Source: Akebia trifoliata (Eukaryota > Streptophyta > Magnoliopsida > Ranunculales > Lardizabalaceae). Taken from it: 64,000 nucleotides of DNA. The notes beneath the pieces were generated by a model, which was not told where the DNA came from, ran no database searches, and saw only the letters and a list, made by a program, of their open reading frames with translations. Each line of letters begins with the position of its first letter. The first letter of the stretch is position 1. The stretch spans positions 7,990,187-8,054,186 of the forward strand of contig CM030715.1 in NCBI GenBank assembly GCA_017979445.1, given 5' to 3'. The position numbers and the translations under genes were made by a program. Shown in pieces: positions 55,182 to 64,000 of the stretch.

Positions 55182-55335
55182 GAATTGCCACCTAGTTTAG
55201 GTCGAGGATCAAACATAATTCAAAACGGATTTGATTGATTCACGGATAAGAGAAATGGGTAAAGGGTCGAGTTATGGGTTTCGAAAGGTGTTAGGAATCG
55301 AACTCGTTCGAACGAAGTGACTGCTCTCTACTACG
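55182..55335 (-). ncRNA. Candidate structured leader domain, diverged copy in unit D
   Basis: GCCACCTAG, then CACGGATAAG, then the loop AAGGTGTTAGGAA with stem TTCGA/TCGAA (about 55280-55303), then TTCG/CGAA as a weak helix 3. The loop differs from the other copies at two positions. The strand is assumed from the other copies. Confidence 0.4.
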
Positions 55336-56124
55336 ATCCAAGAAGATCTTTAGGTCATATGAGGAAGACTATAGTTCAATCATCATCATTATTTTATGTC
55401 AATCCGGTCAATCAAATCCTTATGACTACGATTTCCTCAAAGTAACAAAGAAAACATTATTTCCACATTTTGAATTTTAGAAATCTTGAAAAATCCATAT
55501 TTTTAATTAATTTTTGCAAGTCCCATGTTACATGCATCAATAAACTAAATTACGCATTAATGCACATAACTTGATAAGTTTTAAAGATGAAAGTCAAATT
55601 AAACATCATATGTATAAAAACAGATGAATTAAATCACTAGCCATATTTTGGAAAAATGAAATCCCATTTAGTTGTCACACATACGAAAATTAACGAGTCA
55701 AATTGCTAGATTTGATGACATTCAAATCAAATCAAATCCCCTATATCTCATGTAAAATTGCAATAAAAATATTGAAATTGATTAAAAATATCTCCTAAAA
55801 TGAGTGAGTCCGCTCGGCCAAGATTTTAAAAGGAATTCATATCAGATTGATTTACAAACACTCCTCAAAATCAGTGAGTCGACTAAACCAAGTCTTATGA
55901 AAACTTATCCAATTGAATTAACCCAAAGGCACAAGAAGCAATGAGTCAACTTAAAAAAAAAAAAAAGTTGAAAACTAATTTTTGATGCATCCGATGGCCC
56001 TACAAATCCAATGAGTTGACACCTTTGGCAGGTAAAAGACCCCATGATCCCGAAAATCAACAAACCGGCACACTTTATTTTTATCAAAAATTTCCAACTT
56101 GAACTCGAGTTATCTAAAAAATAA

Positions 56125-56195
56125 TGAGTTGGTTAGACCTATACCCCCGAAATGCTCCCAGCATTTCGGGGTATAGGTCTAACCACCTCAACTCC
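56125..56195. repeat. Near-perfect hairpin at the edge of the cox2 fragment
   Basis: GGTTAGACCTATACCCCCGA plus AATGCT faces AGCATTTCGGGGTATAGGTC plus TAACC across a 4-base turn. The arms are about 28 bp with a one-base slip in the C run, extended outward by GAGTTG/CAACTC. Confidence 0.85.
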
Positions 56196-56600
56196 CCGTT
56201 TCTGGCATGCTATAGTTTATATAGTCTCTCGACGACGGGAATGGGAGATTACCGGTAAGCCAGATGCTTCGCGAACCACCGGTACATTTCGTTGCACTTA
56301 AATCACCCTCGTGAAGAGGCGCACTCCGATACCATTGATGTCCAATAGCTTTGATAGTAATGGCTGGATCTACTACTACCTCGTCCATTGAGTATAACAG
56401 AGCAAATGATGGTATAGCAATGAACATCGGGATGATACTAGGAAATATAGTCCAAAGAATCTTGATGTTAGTTCCATGAACAATCCTTTGGGGGATTGGA
56501 TTTGTTTGATAGTGGAAATGTCATAAAGTGCGAGCAAACATCGTGATACGAAAATCAAAATCAGAATGAGGAAGAAAAAGATATTGTGATGTAAGTCAAT
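56160..56600 (-). pseudogene. cox2: Mitochondrial cox2 fragment in nuclear DNA (NUMT): exon 1 end and start of group II intron
   Basis: Minus-strand readings [28 protein letters not shown] sequence (one frameshift near 56500), [20 protein letters not shown] and [14 protein letters not shown] are the membrane-anchor part of cytochrome c oxidase subunit 2. After HQWYR at about 56314 the sequence continues GTGCGCCTCTTCACGAGGG, the GTGCG start of a group II intron, at a site where plant cox2 genes carry an intron. So unspliced mitochondrial DNA, not a cDNA, was transferred. The copper-binding domain is absent. Broken frame and no targeting sequence: non-functional. Confidence 0.85.
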
Positions 56601-57028
56601 TTTAAACATTCAATGAGTCAACAATTACTCAGAAATCACAACTAATCCAATGTACACCAAAAAAAAAAAGGCTTACCCGAACCATGAACGAAATCTGCCG
56701 CAAACATGCGATGAATGACATTATTAGAAAGAAAAAAAACTCACTTTTGAAATGTAAGGTGGTCATTATGGGTCCTTTCAAAGATTGTGCGAGATTGGCT
56801 AATGAACCTTCTTCGCGGCTTCGCCTTGATGCACACCTGCAAATAACGAGGAAGAAGGATGAGGTTTATATGGATGAAAACGTGAGAGAAGGAGAAATAT
56901 GAGAGGGTGATGTGTGTGTGTGGGGTGGGGGGGGGGGGTCTGAATCGAGATGGAAAAGAGAGAGTATGGATTGTAAAGGGTGCTAAAATCGAGGATGAAA
57001 GAGGAGGTGAGTGTGCTGTGGGAGTTCA

Positions 57029-57050
57029 AGAGAGAGAGAGAGAGAGAGAG
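57029..57050. repeat. GA microsatellite
   Basis: A run of (GA)n of about 20 bases inside unit D; a G-run of about 12 lies nearby at 56927-56938. Confidence 0.8.
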
Positions 57051-57403
57051 ACACTGGGGCTATTTTTTATGTGTGAAAAGTGGGGAGAAGAGAATGGTCT
57101 GCTGTCCGAGAGGGTGAAAGGGATGACTTTGTGTGTGCGGTGGAGTCAGAACAAGGTAGGATGGCTGAGGGAAGGTTATAAGTGGATGGTGTTGGTGTGA
57201 AGATGAATGAGATGAGAATGGTGAGGGGCTGTCCAAAACGTGAATGAGGGAAGAAATGAAACTGAGAAGAACAGGAGAAAGAGAGATGGCTACTGTGGGT
57301 GTGACTTAAAGGAACTCATGCGTAAGAAGAAGAAGAAGATGGCAATGGTCGAGAGTGCTCAGCTGCTATCCAGGTGAGTCGAATCTTTTCTCCTTCTTCT
57401 TCT

Positions 57404-57440
57404 TCTCTTTTTTTCTTTTCTTTTCTTTTCTTTTCTTTCG
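57404..57440. repeat. TTTTC microsatellite
   Basis: Seven or so TTTTC units, preceded by a TTC-rich tract from about 57390. Confidence 0.8.
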
Positions 57441-57763
57441 CTTTTTCTTCTTGTTGCCGGAGAGAGTTCTATCTAAAAAAAAAAAAAAAAACTCTCTTCT
57501 TTTGCTTTATCGTTCTTAGCTTTAGATTTTTTTTTTCTCCTCTCTAGTTAAGTCGAAAATCTCTATATATAAGTTCTGAATTTCCAAATCTAAAGTTATT
57601 CCAAGTTTCCAACATATTTTATTTTAGATTTTGAGAATCCAAATTTTCTTGGGTTCTTTGCTTAAAGTAAGTTTTTTTTTTCTTCTTCTTCAATGGAGTC
57701 CGTGGGTTGGATTCTCTCTCTATTCGTTTAGTGTGACAAAGCTTGTTTGGAACGGGATTCATT

Positions 57764-58005
57764 AAGGCTATGTTTGGTAACACTTTTGAAGACTGAAGTT
57801 TGGAGTGTGGAAATATTTGAAGTCTGAATCTAGAAATCAGAAATTTCATCTAGCATCCCTCCATTGCTGGTTCAAAATTTTTGAATTTTGATTTTGAAGT
57901 TTGAAATCTGAACAAAAACAAATGGAAATAAACTTCTAAAATTTGAATTTTATAGGTGAACCACCTCCATTCAGACTTCAGAAGTATTACTAAACACACA
58001 CTAAG
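57764..58005. mobile_element. hAT-like MITE
   Basis: 242 bp. The left end AAGGCTATGTTTGGTAACAC and the right end, on the other strand CTTAGTGTGTGTTTAGTAAT, are inverted repeats extending through CTTTTGAAGACTGAAG. The flanks GATTCATT (57756-57763) and AATTCTTT (58006-58013) match at 6 of 8, fitting an 8-bp hAT duplication. No coding. Confidence 0.7.
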
Positions 58006-59352
58006 AATTCTTTTTAAATGTTTTAATTGGCCAAACTTAAAGTGTAACGTGTAGAGGCTACTTTCTTAAAAGAGGTAGAAATCCCACGCCTCTCGCCATT
58101 TTGTGATAATTTCCTCCATCAAGTTTGATTGGTTAATGTTAAAATAAATTAAGATTTAACTAATTCTTTTTTTGATCGGTTGGCTCAAGTCAATTAGTCT
58201 GTTAGTTGGGTCAAAGATTAGTTAGTTAAATGTGTGCAATTGAAAATTGGTTCGATCAATTCAAGATTATTTCGTTTATTGGCATGATCGTTGAGCCATT
58301 AAGTTAAACGTTTTATTTTAAATGTTTTTTGTCAATTGGTGATTTTATTTGTGATTGGTTGGAAATTTTCTTTCGATTGGTTGCATTTTAGGTTTGTGAT
58401 TGATTTAGTTGATTAATCATTGATGATCGGTTGGCTCAATTTAGGATCGACTTGATCGGCTTTAATTCGGCATTGATGGGTTTGATTGATGATTTATTGA
58501 ACAAAGTTGGAATTATTTATTAATTTTGACTAAATCTTTTTTTTATTATTATTAAAACTCCAACATTTCAATTTTCAATATTTTAATTTTGTGATGAGCT
58601 GTCATTTCATGTGAGATTTTGTCATTTTATTTAGTGATTGGTGTCGTTTCGTGCAATAGGAATCGTCATTTTATGAGAGAAATTTCGTTATTTTATGTGA
58701 AAATTTTGATATTCCTAAATGTCGACAGTCTCTAAGTTTAGTCAATTTTTATGAACATTGTCAAAAGTTTATTTTTAATTACATTTTCCTAGAAATCGAG
58801 ATTTCTAAGTAAAAGTCAAACATCAAAGAGCATTTTGATCATTTTGATAATTTTTTGCAAAATTTTTCATTTCATCAATTTTGAGTCTTATTAGATTCAA
58901 AATCATATTTCGAGACTAATGAAAATATTTTTAAAATATTTCGGAGGGGTGGGACCCATAGGTATTTTCATCATTTCAGCAAAAAAATGTTGAATTTTGG
59001 TGAGTAGTTTCGTTCGATCTCAATGTGATTGTTTCTAAGTCTCGAGGTCACATTTTCTTAATGTTGTGAGATTTCTTAGTTATCGAAATATGTCGTGAAC
59101 CTAAGCGTACGTACTTGCTAAATCAAGTGTAGAGTGTAGCGATCCTAAGCGTGTGTAATTTCTAGGTCGAGCGTGCCAAGTAAGAGAGAAATAAAATCAT
59201 GAGGACTAGGAAAGAATTAGAGGGGATTCGAAGAAGACCTCACAAACTTTCAACTTTTCGCATATTTTGCACTCATCATTAGGAATTAGGAATCCATAGT
59301 AATTGGATGGCGGATTGTCGAATCTGGTAGATGCAAAAATGGGGTGTATACA

Positions 59353-60420
59353 AACTCTACTAACAATTATATTCTCATTGCCAACGTGTCAAACACCCTT
59401 GTCCAACCCGTTGTTTAATCTTTTAATCAGGGTAACTCAAACCAAACTTGCCAACTCCTGACAATTCTCTAACCCAAGAATGAGCTCTATTGTAGCTTTT
59501 CAAAAATTCCTGAAGAAAGGGTTCATACACCCCTTTAACCTTGACTTTTGTCAAATCCCTTCCTAGCTTCACACAATCCCAATTTATTCTGTGAATTCCA
59601 TCAAAATCCCAATCGTTCCGCTGATAGATGTACTACCCCCTGTCATGCCATTCAAAACCTTATTGATGCAAATAAAGTCATTATCCTTACCTTGCACAGT
59701 CAAAAGTTACCGAAAATCCTTTATTTGTCTATCAACCTCCTTAGACATTGAACATGGTGTCCAACATCCAACTCTCATTCGATTTAGTCCTTATCCATTC
59801 AATCTACTCCAAACCAATCAATTTCCCCTTTGTCAGGATCATATTCACCAATGAGGTCTTCACCATTAACTATAAATCTTTCGATCCATCATTTGACGAA
59901 ACCTACTACGTATCACTACTTTGTTATGATGATCCGGCCTTCACCAGTTACTTCCTAACTCAGATGAATCCGGAGGAACCCTTCTATTTTGAAGATGAGA
60001 ATCCTTACCTGTTGGTCGAAAAACACGAATTTTTTCTCTTCTCTTATGATGAAGTCATACATATGTCCCGGGAAGTATGAGTAAAATCACCTGAACTCAA
60101 TATTGATAACGTCGTAGCCTTGGCCAAGAGGGAGGAATTAGGTCAACTCAAGGAAGTCCTAGAAGAAGACAAAAAACTTAAAGAAGAAGTCCAATATGGA
60201 CAAGCTGTTGCCCAGATGTTCCTTGAAGATTTGGGCAAGAGAGATGAATCAGGTCTAATCAAGGAAGTCCTGGAATAACAGAAAGAACCTAAAGAAGAAG
60301 TTTACGACAGGCACGCTTTCGCAGACCCTCTTAACATTGCCTAGAGTTTCCTTGAAGATCATACCACCTTTATCTTGTTAGTTGGAAGTAGTGTTCCAAG
60401 TCCTCAACCTGTAATCAAAG
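59353..60420 (+). pseudogene. Tat/Ogre-like gypsy gag remnant
   Basis: NLFCEFHQNPNRSADRCTT followed by CHAIQNLIDANKVI (59572-59670) matches the CEFH...C..L.HAIQDLID signature of Tat-lineage gag. Downstream frames (59748-60080) and Glu/Lys-rich tandem sequence at 60110-60300 (EVLEED / EVLE units) resemble the gag tail. Multiple stops; no knuckle left. Confidence 0.7.
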
Positions 60421-60639
60421 CCCATTGTGGGGGCGTATATTTAATTTTCACAAGTCCTTTGCTTTTAGGTTGAGTCTAGTCCTTTTTCTTTTTTATTCTT
60501 TAGGTCGAGTCTAGTCCCTTTGTTTTCCTTGAGTCAAATCTTTTTGTTGAGTCTGTAATGTCGTTTGTTACCCCAATTTAAATGTAATAAAAGAAAATTT
60601 TGCGTATCCTGAAGTGTAATAACAAATTAACTAATTACT

Positions 60640-61320
60640 TGACTTTAGAGGGAGAATCTTCTGATGAGGAAGCTCCTATTGAATTAATCATGAAGATGAA
60701 CATTGAGCTCAACTTCTAATGGAGGAGACATAGGTAACTAACCTCGGGAAAGGGACAATCCTCAATAAATTTGGATTGGAACCACCTTATCTCTAAAGGA
60801 ACACGATGAGATAGTGAACTTGCTCATAAAGTTCAAAGACGTATTCGTGATGTTCTATGAGGATATGCTAGGTGTAAGCATGAACATTGTTCAACACCGA
60901 ATTTCATTATACCTAGATATTCAAACAGTTAAGTAAAAATTTCAATGCTTGGCTAAAAATGGACTCTCAAGATAAATAAAAAGGTTACCAAAAAGATCAA
61001 TGATGAATTTCTCAAAGTGGTCCAATACCTAGAGTGGATTATCATCCTCAGACTAACAGGACAATAGAAGCAACTAACAAGAATCTCAAAACCATTATCA
61101 AGAAAATGTGTCAGTCACATCGAGATTGGTCTAAGAAATTTCCCTTCACACTTTGAGAAATACTCTTAACTCTCTCCTCTAACAAATACTCCTTGAAATC
61201 AACCAATGTCGAATGCTAGACTACCTCCAACATAAGCTTTGGAAAGCTCTAACAGTTTACAAAGGGAAAATGGAGGTCTGACTTGCGAGGACGAAAATTC
61301 TCCACCACACCCATTGACAT
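60640..61320 (+). pseudogene. Tat/Ogre-like pol remnant: RT start joined to integrase end
   Basis: Readable in shifting frames: VNLGKGTILN, FGLEPPYL, YEDMLGVSMNIVQHRISLYL and QTVKQKFQCLAKNG (RT N-terminus, 60735-60975). Directly after comes VDYHPQTNRTIEATNKNLKT and CQSHRDWSKKFPFTL (integrase, 61035-61155). The whole catalytic RT, RNase H and first integrase half are missing, so an internal deletion near 61020-61035 is implied. Confidence 0.75.
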
Positions 61321-61681
61321 AAAGAATTGCATAACAGAGAGAGGAGTAAGTGTTACACCAAGATTGGCAGGGATTCCTTTATCGAAGTTAAGCTGGCTAC
61401 TCTACTGGTTAGGATTGTAAGAAGACACATTGATGACGATGCCGATGAACTTGGGATGAAGGTGGGGGGTCGTTGCTGAGAAGAAAAGAACCTCATGGAT
61501 GTTTAGGTCTTTCATTTGAAGGGGTTCAATGTAATTTCTCTCATCTCTAGGTGAGATCTGGGGCTGCTTGACGTGCTTTGACACTATACAATACGGCTTG
61601 GCTGACAAAACAAATGCTTGACCAATGGAAGATGTCTGAACAAAGTTCTTCGATGACCACTCCATATCCAAGCACGAAGCT
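61321..61681. other. Unassigned sequence
   Basis: A minus-strand frame of 89 codons (61671-61402, MDMEWSSKNFVQTSSIGQAF) is open but I recognise no family. It starts 11 bases inside the left edge of the adjacent LTR candidate, so it is probably transposon-derived or chance. Confidence 0.3.
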
Positions 61682-61915
61682 TGTCTAATGATACCTAAAG
61701 AGAAATGAGATTCTATTGATTTCTTAATTGAAATTACAAGAGCCCTAAAAAGGTTTATATAGGCCTAGTAAAGAATCTTAAATAAAAATTAAATTTCGAT
61801 GATCTTATCTAATCAAATGAAATCTTTCCAATGATAATGTTTATCCTAATCTCCATATGAACGTGATTTGATGTGTCGTAGTACATCTTATTTTGCTTTA
61901 CATCAATACTCTAAC
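61682..61915 (-). repeat. Candidate copia 3' LTR, minus orientation
   Basis: On the minus strand TGTTAGAGTATTGATG (61915) to ATTAGACA (61682), TG...CA, with a TATA-like CCTATATAAACC (about 61753-61764). It is preceded by the purine-rich GTTTGAGGAAGAG, as expected of a copia 3' LTR. No partner LTR in the window. Confidence 0.55.
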
Positions 61916-62954
61916 ACTCTTCCTCAAACTAATGGAGATAAATGATCAACTTTAGTTTGCTGTAAAATCAATTACTTCAAAAAGAAGGATCATCGGAGAA
62001 GTGTCGCCATTGATTAAACAATGTCATTGAAATTTGCTTAACTTGTTGCGATTTCTTGTTAAAAAAAAATGATGTGTCCAAATCCAAATGTGCATAAGAG
62101 AAGGAGCTAACCACTCAACTCAAATGGGCCATGGTCGATTTAGGCTAGATTGAAACTTGTTTGATTTTAATCCGAAAATGTAGCATCCAACGGACCAGAA
62201 GAATGAACTTGATGTCAGCTCCATGGGCTCCACCACTGGCAATGACCCCTATTGGGCATTAAAATTGAAAGTGGGACTCCATGGACCACAATGAGCTTGA
62301 TCATAAAATATTCAGGGGCTCTTTTTGGAATAGAAGACTTTTGGGCAATTTCAAACCCATAAGCAATTTTTTGTTTAAAGCACAAAATGGATTTTGGACT
62401 ATCAAATTAGGTTGAAGCAAGCCTATTGTGTTTACTCTAAGCTATCCAACACTTTATTCTTGATCTTTGATATCTATCCAAGATAGGCAAAACCAAAGCA
62501 AACAACTATCCTATACTAAAGTCACTATGTGAAAAAGCCCAAATTTGAAGGCCTAGGGCCATCAAATTTCATAAAATTCGACGGACAAAGGGGTCGAATT
62601 GGCGTCGAATTTTTCATTCAAATTGTTGTTTTTGAGGGGTAGAAATTGTCAAATTAATGAAAGATGGGAGAAATTTGACAACTCTAAGCCGTCAAATCTG
62701 GGAACATCAAGAATTTCAACAGTCCTAGACCGTTAAAATTCAGTTTCTAAAATCTGCTGGCCTTGGCTTGTCAATTTTTTCTGTCGAATTTTCCAGTTTT
62801 CACGTTGTGAGTGGTCTTTGAGCACATGTATGTACCAACTTGTGGAGCAGTTCGAGATGACAATTGAGTCACTCTCAACTACTCAACAAGATATTGTGGT
62901 AATGGTGGGAGATTTAATGGCCAAATTCGGTCCCAACATTCTGGCTTTTCAAGT
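61916..62954. other. Non-coding stretch before the last gypsy gag
   Basis: No coding signal. The phrase GTCAAATTT and its complement recur around 62560-62760, giving weak dyad symmetry. It probably includes the leader or LTR of the gypsy element that follows, but I could not define an LTR end or primer-binding site. Confidence 0.35.
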
Positions 62955-63880
62955 TAGTATTTCCCCAAGCTAGTGAAATTGGTTTTTCCACACTTTGAAG
63001 GTAGTGAAGATCCCTCTAGTTGGAACTATAGAGCTGAGCAATTTCTCCAATTGCATGAGATGTCGAAAATTGAGCGAGTATTGCTCGCATCTTTTCATCT
63101 TGAAGGTGATGCACGATTGTGGTATCAATTTTTTAAGCAAGAGATGAATGAAATTGGTTGGGACGAGTTCAAAGAAGGGTTGGTTTCTCGATATGGTCCA
63201 AACCAATTTTGTGACTTCTTTGGAGAACTCAGCAAGCTCCAACAGTCTGGCTCGGTACGAGATTACCAAATTTAGTTTGAAAAGATTTTTGCAAAGGTTG
63301 GAACGCATTCACAAAGTCATCAGGTAAGTAGCTTTGTTAGTGGTTTGCGAGTTTCCATTAAAACTAATGTACAAGTTGCGAGACCTACAACATTGTCTGA
63401 GGAAATTGGGTTGGCTCGTCTCTATGAAGCTCAAAATTTATCTCAAAGAAGGGCTAATCAACATATTTCTCTGCCAGGAAGTCAAGCAAACTAAGCCATT
63501 ATTAATAACTCACGCTCAATTCTGGTAGGTAAGATGTATCCAGTCGAGTCGTAGAAGAGGAGAAATAAAGGCCTTTGTTACAACTTTAATGAGAATTTCA
63601 ATCCGGGCCATCCCTGTAGGAAGTTGTTTGTTATTGCAGCTTGCCTCGAGGAAGATGATGGAGATTTAATAATGGAGGAGGAGGATGATGCCGAACAACA
63701 AGTCGAGGAGACTCCAAAGATCTCTCTTTATGCCATCAATGGGCTCGTGCACCTTAGACCATGTGAGTCAAGGGAACTCTTGAATTTATGGTTGTTTCAG
63801 TCTTTGTAGATTCTGGCAGTGTTACTTACTTTAATGTGCACACTATTAAAAGATTAAGGAATTGCAAAGATACAATCTTT
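62955..63880 (+). pseudogene. Ty3/gypsy gag and start of protease, running off the right edge
   Basis: Gag domain: FPHFEGSEDPSSWNYRAEQF, LASFHLEGDARLWYQFF, WDEFKEGLVSRYGPNQF and GELSKLQQSGSVRDYQ, then a TAG at 63273-63275 and continuation (VSSFVSGLRVSIKTNVQVAR). The knuckle has lost its Cys pattern (CYNFNENFNPGHPC, about 63574-63615). The protease motif VVSVFVDSGSVTYFN (63791-63835) keeps the Asp but lies in another frame than the acidic linker before it. Sequence after 63880 shows no clear frame. It is a different lineage from the gypsy element at the left edge. Confidence 0.85.
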
Positions 63881-64000
63881 AATTGACTTTGAACTATGAA
63901 TGCAACTAGTCAAACCCTAGACATTAAAGTTTACAATGCAACAAAAATGGGTGTAACTAGGCATGGCATGTAGTATAATGCAACAAAGATAACTTGACAA
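63881..64000. other. Window edge
   Basis: Presumed continuation of the gypsy element; reading frames are too broken here to assign. Confidence 0.3.

Larger units (their letters stand above)
55064..59352 (-). mobile_element. Probable large LTR unit D of the same superfamily
   Basis: The right end ATGCAAAAATGGGGTGTATACA is nearly the same as the right end of element B (GATGCAAAAATGGGGTGTCTACA). A diverged structured domain lies near its left end (55182-55335). AACTC precedes 55064 and follows 59352, a perfect 5-bp match, although the left end (TTCAGACA) is not canonical. It contains a mitochondrial DNA fragment and a MITE. Solo LTR is the simplest reading; orientation follows from the domain position. 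Confidence 0.45.

Noticed and set aside
56684..57200. Plus-strand frames between the cox2 fragment and the MITE as a gene
   Set aside because: Composition is driven by GA and G runs (56917-57050); no recognisable block.

Overview
The window is nuclear DNA of a flowering plant, probably not a grass: AT-rich, with spliced genes, a pentatricopeptide-repeat (PPR) gene, and dense, nested LTR retrotransposons, MITEs and a piece of mitochondrial DNA. No bacterial operon, CRISPR array, rRNA gene or convincing tRNA gene was seen. The species cannot be named from the sequence.

Only two host genes are supported. (1) A Nudix hydrolase of the Arabidopsis NUDT20/NUDT24 type lies on the minus strand. Its nine exons spread over 9483-29165. 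I could place every exon; all introns are GT-AG, all phases match, and the exons join into 1086 nt (361 codons plus stop). Introns 4 and 5 (6.2 and 9.1 kb) are packed with transposable elements. (2) An intronless, P-class, probably organelle-targeted PPR protein lies on the plus strand at 47958-49691.

Layout. 1-3.9 kb: decayed Ty3/gypsy gag-pol and its probable 3' LTR, entering from the left. 4-8.6 kb: decayed repeats with a 40-bp tandem array. 8.6-9 kb: a palindromic Mutator-type MITE. 9.5-29.2 kb: the Nudix gene. Intron 5 holds a complete but pol-less gypsy element (12646-16340). Intron 4 holds a Ty1/copia insertion (19950-25500) whose inside is partly inverted although its outer ends carry one perfect target-site duplication. 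30.3-45.7 kb: a minus-strand copia element with both LTRs and a primer-binding site. Two solo LTRs sit inside it (30660-39482 and 40460-42301), each with a perfect 5-bp duplication, and the first is itself split by a 6.8-kb non-coding LTR element (31104-37861). 47.9-49.7 kb: the PPR gene between two related MITE-like repeats. 55.1-59.4 kb: a probable further LTR unit of the same superfamily, carrying a mitochondrial cox2 fragment and a hAT-type MITE. 59.4-64 kb: remnants of Tat/Ogre-like gypsy, copia and another gypsy element running off the right edge.

The most unusual signal is a domain of about 150-200 nt shared by the LTRs at 30.7, 31.1, 36.2, 40.5 and 55.2 kb. Its loop, AAGGTGTTAGGCA, is constant or nearly so, while the flanking stem arms differ between LTRs and stay complementary. 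Two further hairpins behave similarly. TATA-like boxes place three of these LTRs on the minus strand, which would put the domain in the transcribed leader. I read it as a candidate conserved structured RNA of this retrotransposon family.
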